Assembly: GCF_007680605.1 (NCBI RefSeq)
Contig: NZ_VEIO01000002.1
Span: 124,001-188,000, forward strand
DNA: 64,000 nucleotides
Direction of reading: 5' to 3'
Source: Paenibacillus xylanexedens
GTDB lineage: Bacteria > Bacillota > Bacilli > Paenibacillales > Paenibacillaceae
Shown here: one piece after another, positions 59,551-64,000 of the stretch
Position numbering within the stretch: position 1 is the stretch's first letter
Layout of the letters: each line of letters starts with the position of its first letter
Position numbers and translations under genes: made by a program
Notes under the pieces: model-generated
The model's input: only the letters and a program-made list of their open reading frames with translations
The model's database searches: none
Told to the model about the DNA's origin: nothing

Positions 59551-60714
59551 TTACACTTTCCTTTTGTATTTCCCAGTATACGGAATGGTCAGGTGAATAT
59601 TTAAAGTTTCAATGGAATCCTCCGTAAGAATGAGGTTTTCCCCATCTCCGGATAACTTGTGCCACAGTTTTGGATTTTTGCGATACAGTTTTTCTTGTAG
59701 ACCATAGACATCCACTCCCCGTTGTAATCCATTTCGATAAGTTTCCATGATCTGCTCTTTAAGCGTATCCTCGCTTACTCGGGTCATTTCGTCATATGAC
59801 ATGGGAACGAGATATTCATACAGGGCGGTCAGATATTTGGCGTCAATTTTGAAGGTAACTTTCTCTCCGCGGATGATCGGTTCTATTTTTATTGTGGGCA
59901 GACCGACACTGAGTGCCCCGTAGATTACACCGTTTTTTTGAACCAATAGAGGAGCCCGGCGCATACCTTTGATCAACCAATGATAGCCGGACAATTCGTC
60001 TCGCGACAAAAATTTAAACTTCTCTCCCATTTTTTCAAAATAAGCTCCTTCAATCAGGAACAAGTCATGTTCTTTTTTATTTTGCAGCCATAAGTCCTTG
60101 TTTAAGGCAATGACAGGCAGATACGTCGTAGTTGCAGGATCATTATGCTTGGCAATCAGTTCGAAGCTGAGCACAGGTGCAAACAGCGAATTCTCCAGGT
60201 AGCTGGGCAACGGATTATGCAGGATGCTGTCCAGTGGAGACAGGTTATAGATCGAAGCGGTGCTCAGAATGTCCAGCAAAGGCTCCCGCGTACCGTATAC
60301 CCATGTCGTATATCGTGCTTCCGGAAATCGTCCGAGCATGTCGAACACATCCTTGATGTGCTGGTTGTTCAGCACGCTCTCTGCCATAACGATGGCTGTC
60401 ACATGCCCCCAGGCAATGTGGAGCTGTGATGCACGCCATAACTCGTTCATGGCAAGGCTCATCGTTTTCCCTTGAGCATGTCCGACCCAGATGGGAGGGG
60501 ATTCGGCTGTTTTCCCTGAATTATCCGTTTTGGCTATACTTGAAAAATCAAGAGTTTGCACGTAAATATGATACATGCCGTCTTTATATTCAATACCAAT
60601 CGCCTTCGCATAATCCACCTGCTGGATCTCATATGCACTCCAGCACCCCGTGGTCATAAGGCAAAATACCAGACTTAACACACCTAGCAACCAGCGGTGT
60701 AGTAAGCGGCTCAT
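59551..60714 (-). CDS. gerC: Ger(x)C-family germinant receptor lipoprotein
   Basis: 387 residues; lipobox TTGC after a signal peptide. Typical GerAC/GerKC features: GCWSAYEIQQVDYAKAIGIEY at the mature start, AWGHVTAIVMAE and the C-terminal MSYDEMTRVSEDTLKEQIMETYRNGLQ. It forms the C subunit of a germinant receptor at the inner spore membrane. Four-base ATGA overlap with the A subunit gene. Normal length for the family. Confidence 0.92.
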   Translation of the reverse strand: MSRLLHRWLLGVLSLVFCLMTTGCWSAYEIQQVDYAKAIGIEYKDGMYHIYVQTLDFSSIAKTDNSGKTAESPPIWVGHAQGKTMSLAMNELWRASQLHIAWGHVTAIVMAESVLNNQHIKDVFDMLGRFPEARYTTWVYGTREPLLDILSTASIYNLSPLDSILHNPLPSYLENSLFAPVLSFELIAKHNDPATTTYLPVIALNKDLWLQNKKEHDLFLIEGAYFEKMGEKFKFLSRDELSGYHWLIKGMRRAPLLVQKNGVIYGALSVGLPTIKIEPIIRGEKVTFKIDAKYLTALYEYLVPMSYDEMTRVSEDTLKEQIMETYRNGLQRGVDVYGLQEKLYRKNPKLWHKLSGDGENLILTEDSIETLNIHLTIPYTGKYKRKV

Positions 60715-62216
60715 CGACCTTTGCCATCCTTGCGCGGTTTTTGTGTCTCCAGGTAGACAGGTCTGCGTTTCCCCAAACCCGTCGGGACTTTGAACAGAGA
60801 GGCAATGGCTTGTTTAAAATTCAGCGGTGTTAAGGGCGTAAGATAAGGGATGCCAAACGATTTCAAGTCCGTCAGATAGATCAGGAACAGGATCATGGAC
60901 AGGATGAACCCGTAAATCCCCAGTGTCGCTCCCAAGATAAAGCAAAGAAAGCGCAAAATGAGTATAGAACTGGTCATGACTTGATTGACAATGGTTGCTC
61001 CGGCTACAACAGTGACGGCGATGACGACAATCATGAGCGGAGAGACCATACCGGCCCTTATGGCGGCATCTCCGATAATCAGACCACCGACCACGGTTAA
61101 CGTCTGTCCAATGGCGCTGGGCAAACGGACGCCTGCTTCCCGGAACAGCTCCATGAGCAGCATAATGAGAAACATCTCAATGCCAGACTCCATGGGAAGT
61201 CCCATGCGACCGACAGATATCGTTGCGACGAGTGGAAACGGAATTTGATCCATATGGAAAGATGTCAGAGCGATATAGAAACCGGGCAGAAATATAGTGA
61301 CAAATAGACCGATGAATCGAAGCAAGCGCCCCATGTTCACCGGAAGGAAGGGAAAGCTGGCATCCTCTGGTGACTTGAGTAGCAGAAACAGATTCACAGG
61401 GCCAATGATCACGCTGGGGTTGCCATCTACGATTAGAACAAATCGACCGCTCAGCAAGCATTCCGATGCAAAATCCGGTCTACCCGTGTAATGCGTTAAG
61501 GGAAACAAGGTGATTTTGGCGGGTGATAGCAACTCTTCCAGATCATTTGCCGTCATAAGGCGTTCGGTTTGGATTACACTCAGACGATGTTTTATATCTT
61601 TGATTAACTCTGGATTGGCAATGTTCTTCATATACATCAGAGCCACTTTGGTTGCTGAACGTGATCCGATGAGTTCGATGCTGCATGCAAGTTCGGCAGT
61701 GCGCAAACGGCTACGGATCAAGGATACATTGACAGCGAGTGGTTCAATAAAACCATCCCTTGCTCCGCGGATCGAGACCTCTGTCGTTGATTCTTCTGGT
61801 GTTCGTGTAGCCATGTTGGAGATATCGACGCTCCACATGCTCTGCAGAGAGGGGAGGCATAGGAGCAGATGCCCTTCAAAAACACGAAGCGATATTAGCT
61901 CCGTTCCATACTGCGCATCATTAAGGTCAACGTTGTTCCATTGCAGGTTAATATTTTTTTCAATGTCAGGCTTGTGAATGAAATGTGTGATTTCGTAGGT
62001 TCGTTTCATTTCCGGCAAGATGATGTCATGGATAATCTGTGTATCGACCATGCCACTGCAATAAGCGACAACGAGCTTCATCTGTCCGTCACCAAGCCGG
62101 TGGCTGTCGATAATAACATCATCGGAGCCTGCGAAATAGGTTTCCAGATGATGCTGATCGATACGGAACGGTTTAGTTCCTGGACGGGGTGGTATCGTTC
62201 GCGGCGTCTGAACCAT
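60711..62216 (-). CDS. gerA: GerA-family germinant receptor subunit A
   Basis: 501 residues. Soluble N-terminal half, then membrane segments from about 290. Family patterns: LISLRVFEGHLLLC, PEESTTEVSIRGARDGF (the GPR/ARDGF region), RFVLIVDGNPSVIIGP and LPAFYI-like LPGFYIALTSFH. Subunit A couples germinant binding to ion release. Part of the gerB-gerA-gerC operon; the start overlaps the end of gerB by 44 bp. The germinant cannot be predicted. Confidence 0.93.
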   Translation of the reverse strand: MVQTPRTIPPRPGTKPFRIDQHHLETYFAGSDDVIIDSHRLGDGQMKLVVAYCSGMVDTQIIHDIILPEMKRTYEITHFIHKPDIEKNINLQWNNVDLNDAQYGTELISLRVFEGHLLLCLPSLQSMWSVDISNMATRTPEESTTEVSIRGARDGFIEPLAVNVSLIRSRLRTAELACSIELIGSRSATKVALMYMKNIANPELIKDIKHRLSVIQTERLMTANDLEELLSPAKITLFPLTHYTGRPDFASECLLSGRFVLIVDGNPSVIIGPVNLFLLLKSPEDASFPFLPVNMGRLLRFIGLFVTIFLPGFYIALTSFHMDQIPFPLVATISVGRMGLPMESGIEMFLIMLLMELFREAGVRLPSAIGQTLTVVGGLIIGDAAIRAGMVSPLMIVVIAVTVVAGATIVNQVMTSSILILRFLCFILGATLGIYGFILSMILFLIYLTDLKSFGIPYLTPLTPLNFKQAIASLFKVPTGLGKRRPVYLETQKPRKDGKGR

Positions 62217-63309
62217 GAGCAGGAGCCTCCTTGTCCTTTTTATGAATAAGAGCGGCCAGTGTCAGAAGAGTGGTGATGGTTGCCACATAAGCGAGCATGG
62301 CCGGAAATTGAATGTGATCGACATAATAATCAACGTAATCAATACGCCACCACTGAATAGCAAAAGCACACATGATCAGCGTGAGACAGAGGATAGCAAT
62401 GTATCTCTTTTTGGGTTTTCGAATATCCAGCAGATCAACCATCAGATACATGGAGATAGCGACACGCGCAAAGGAACCACTGAGCCATTGGTAGATCGAG
62501 AGAAAATCAACGTGCTGAAAGAGCTTGCCGATATTGACGAGTTTCCACTGTTCGTATGGACTATTCCGCTGTTTCGCCGCTTCTTCTGGCCCGAATTCGA
62601 CAATGGCTCCGAGGGTAGGTCCCAGCGCCATGCTGATCATGAAGAGGCCAAGCAACAACACATGCCACCAGCGTAGTTTGCCTTTAATGTCATGTTGGAA
62701 GAGCATCAGCACCCAAATCTCCATGAGTCCGGCTAGAGAGTAGATCATTCCTCGGACAACGGGAGCCCAGCCGTGTTCCATGATGGGAAAGAGCTGACTG
62801 TAATCTTTGTATTTCATATTGGCTGACATGACAAAGTAGCCAAGCAGAATGACCAGAGGCAACAGGATGCTGGAAGTCATCGCAATCGAGCGAATGCCCT
62901 TGGCTGCCGACCAGGCAGCTACCAATGCACCTCCTCCAGCTAGCACATAGGTCGGTGTAAAAGGGAGATAGGTGGATACCGTCCAATTGGTTGTTTCATA
63001 TAAGGTGTGTGTACCTAGCGAGAAGAGCAACAAGACCGCAGTCATGCGAAAGATCCAGGAGGGCACCAAGCCAAACTCACGGGTAATCCAATCGGTCAGT
63101 CGCTGTCCGCGAATACGCCGGATGATGATGTACATCATACCCAGGAACAACAGGAACAATGGCGCTGCCGCGAGAACAGAGAGCCAGCCATCCCTTCCGG
63201 CCACATCCAGAATGGCGGGGACAGACAAGACATGACAGACCAGTCCGGCACTTAGCAAAATAATGGAGATGGATAACCAGATAGTGATCTGTCCTTTTTC
63301 CTGCCCCAT
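62173..63309 (-). CDS. gerB: GerB-family germinant receptor subunit B (amino-acid permease-like)
   Basis: 378 residues from ATG 63309, 7 bases after GGGGAGGGG; longer starts at 63315 and 63330 overlap that site. Ten hydrophobic segments and the APC-type amino-acid transporter layout; begins QEKGQITIWLSISIILLS. The B subunit binds the germinant. First gene of the operon; promoter expected between 63310 and 63440, where a sporulation-sigma-type element would be expected but is not clear to me. Confidence 0.92.
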   Translation of the reverse strand: MGQEKGQITIWLSISIILLSAGLVCHVLSVPAILDVAGRDGWLSVLAAAPLFLLFLGMMYIIIRRIRGQRLTDWITREFGLVPSWIFRMTAVLLLFSLGTHTLYETTNWTVSTYLPFTPTYVLAGGGALVAAWSAAKGIRSIAMTSSILLPLVILLGYFVMSANMKYKDYSQLFPIMEHGWAPVVRGMIYSLAGLMEIWVLMLFQHDIKGKLRWWHVLLLGLFMISMALGPTLGAIVEFGPEEAAKQRNSPYEQWKLVNIGKLFQHVDFLSIYQWLSGSFARVAISMYLMVDLLDIRKPKKRYIAILCLTLIMCAFAIQWWRIDYVDYYVDHIQFPAMLAYVATITTLLTLAALIHKKDKEAPAHGSDAANDTTPSRN

Positions 63310-63507
63310 GTCCATCCCCTCCCCATTCAATGTGTTTTCGTTAGATTGTACAGTCTATGAGAAAATGATTCGTTTTTCAGTTTTTTTCACAGAAAAAGCC
63401 GCCCGAGATGGACGGAGGGGAAAGAAAGATATAACATATACGATATAATGTATTGGTCAAGGTATGGGGTAGAAGGTATGAGAAGTGAGCACTCGCTCAC
63501 CACTTAA

Positions 63508-63712
63508 ATATTCTAACGATCTCAGATGAGCTTATTTAAGCGAAATGGGGAGTTTTGGAATTCTAACGATCACCAGAAGCCTTATTTTACTGAAAAGAGA
63601 AGATTAACGCCCGTTTTTGAACCAATTCCCGAAAATAAGCTTTCCTGAGATCGTTAGAGTATAAAAAGGTGTGATTCTGCTCAAATAGCGTTCCTGGTGA
63701 TCGTTAGCGAAT
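63508..63712. repeat. Interleaved inverted-repeat element
   Basis: Four boxes: TAACGATC at 63514 and 63564, and GATCGTTA at 63649 and 63699. Box 1 with flanks (CTAACGATCTCAG and GCTTATTT) is the reverse complement of box 3, and box 2 (CTAACGATCACCAG) of box 4, so the pairs are interleaved. Looks like a REP/MITE-type intergenic repeat. A small hairpin GTGAGC/GCTCAC precedes it at 63486-63501. No gene here. Confidence 0.7.
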
Positions 63713-63825
63713 GGTAGCATCAGTATCCACTTACTCGCCCACATCGGTGTCCCTATCCGCACTCGACTCCGTATCTACATTCTCTTCAACAGAGTATGGA
63801 CAAGCACTTGCATCACTCAACAACG

Positions 63826-63925
63826 CTATGTAGCACTCAAATGAACTATGTAGCACTCAAATAAACTATACAGCACTAAATATCACTATCGATCAATCAA
63901 ATTCACTATGGATCACTCAAGATAA
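63826..63925 (+). repeat. 20-bp imperfect tandem repeat, five units
   Basis: Units begin CTAT at 63826, 63846, 63866, 63886 and 63906; the first two differ at one base (CTATGTAGCACTCAAATGAA against ...ATAAA), the later ones are more diverged. Ends 17 bp before the oxidoreductase start, so it lies in its leader. Confidence 0.75.
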
Positions 63926-63942
63926 AAGGGAGGAAACTTGCG

Positions 63943-64000
63943 ATGACACAATCAACTAAATCACCTGAAGAGATTCATGTAGGCTTTATTGGAACAGGCG
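63943..64000 (+). CDS. NAD(P)-binding oxidoreductase, partial
   Basis: Only 19 codons are in the window. ATG 63943 follows AAAAGGGAGGAAACTTGCG. The residues IHVGFIGTG are the start of a Rossmann fold (GxGxxG), as in Gfo/Idh/MocA or 6-phosphogluconate-dehydrogenase-like enzymes. Which one cannot be decided here. Confidence 0.6.
   Translation, partial: MTQSTKSPEEIHVGFIGTG

Noticed and set aside
1..64000. CRISPR array, rRNA or tRNA genes, insertion sequences
   Set aside because: No regularly spaced 25-40 bp repeats, no recognisable tRNA or rRNA sequence, and no transposase or terminal inverted repeats with target duplications were seen.

Overview
The window reads as a chromosomal segment of a spore-forming, low-to-mid GC Gram-positive bacterium, most likely Paenibacillus or a close relative. 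Evidence: strong AGGAGG-type ribosome sites, a gerB-gerA-gerC germinant receptor operon, a collagen-like spore-surface protein with DUF4183 proteins, a SigO/RsoA/YvrJ-type split sigma factor, a Bacillus-like Ter/Yce stress operon, and several WXG100-type (type VII secretion) polymorphic toxins. All names come from reading translations and motifs by eye; no database search was possible.

Layout. 0-3.7 kb: partial secreted RCC1-repeat protein, a DUF4362-type lipoprotein and a DUF2207-like membrane protein. 3.8-11.7 kb: two tandem, almost identical WXG100-fronted toxins with different C-terminal nuclease domains, their probable immunity genes, a decayed orphan toxin/immunity scar and a frameshifted immunity copy, then secreted and membrane proteins of unknown role. 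11.8-13.3 kb: collagen-like protein plus DUF4183 protein. 14.3-21.5 kb: a 3'-truncated PLD/DUF3427-type helicase abutting an AT-rich defence island (NgoFVII-like PLD nuclease, Z1 ATPase, PD-(D/E)xK-like protein, C5 DNA methyltransferase, Vsr, small ORFs, XRE regulator). 21.6-30.6 kb: HEPN-like protein, third WXG100 toxin with immunity gene, MazG-like/PLD-helicase pair, a run of toxin-less immunity-like genes, and a scar of a second helicase copy.

30.7-34.3 kb: a lysozyme-like protein, a secreted protein, the sigO-yvrJ-rsoA module and a copper-amine-oxidase-type stalk protein. 34.8-40.6 kb: galactokinase, DUF2268 protease with a TipA-like MerR regulator behind a 19-bp-spacer promoter, an alpha/beta hydrolase behind a long leader with a terminator, and an MFS exporter. 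41.0-53.2 kb: a complete Ter stress cluster: TerB, three TerD proteins, a TerD-TerA-like fusion, TerC, then HpcH-like lyase, two PRTases (TRSP and PELOTA types), HAD phosphatase and ATP-grasp ligase, then an XpaC-like protein and TelA. 53.2-59.4 kb: a candidate structured RNA, small membrane proteins and a lipase toxin of reversed domain order (TslA-like) with tandem lipoproteins and a WXG100-like partner. 59.5-63.3 kb: germinant receptor operon. The right end has an interleaved inverted-repeat element, a 20-bp tandem repeat and the start of an oxidoreductase.

The strongest leads are the TslA-like locus with a single helical partner, the Z1/PLD nuclease/C5-methylase/Vsr island beside a broken helicase, the toxin/immunity duplication scars, the attenuator-like leader before a possible antibiotic esterase, and the multi-hairpin RNA at 53.3 kb.
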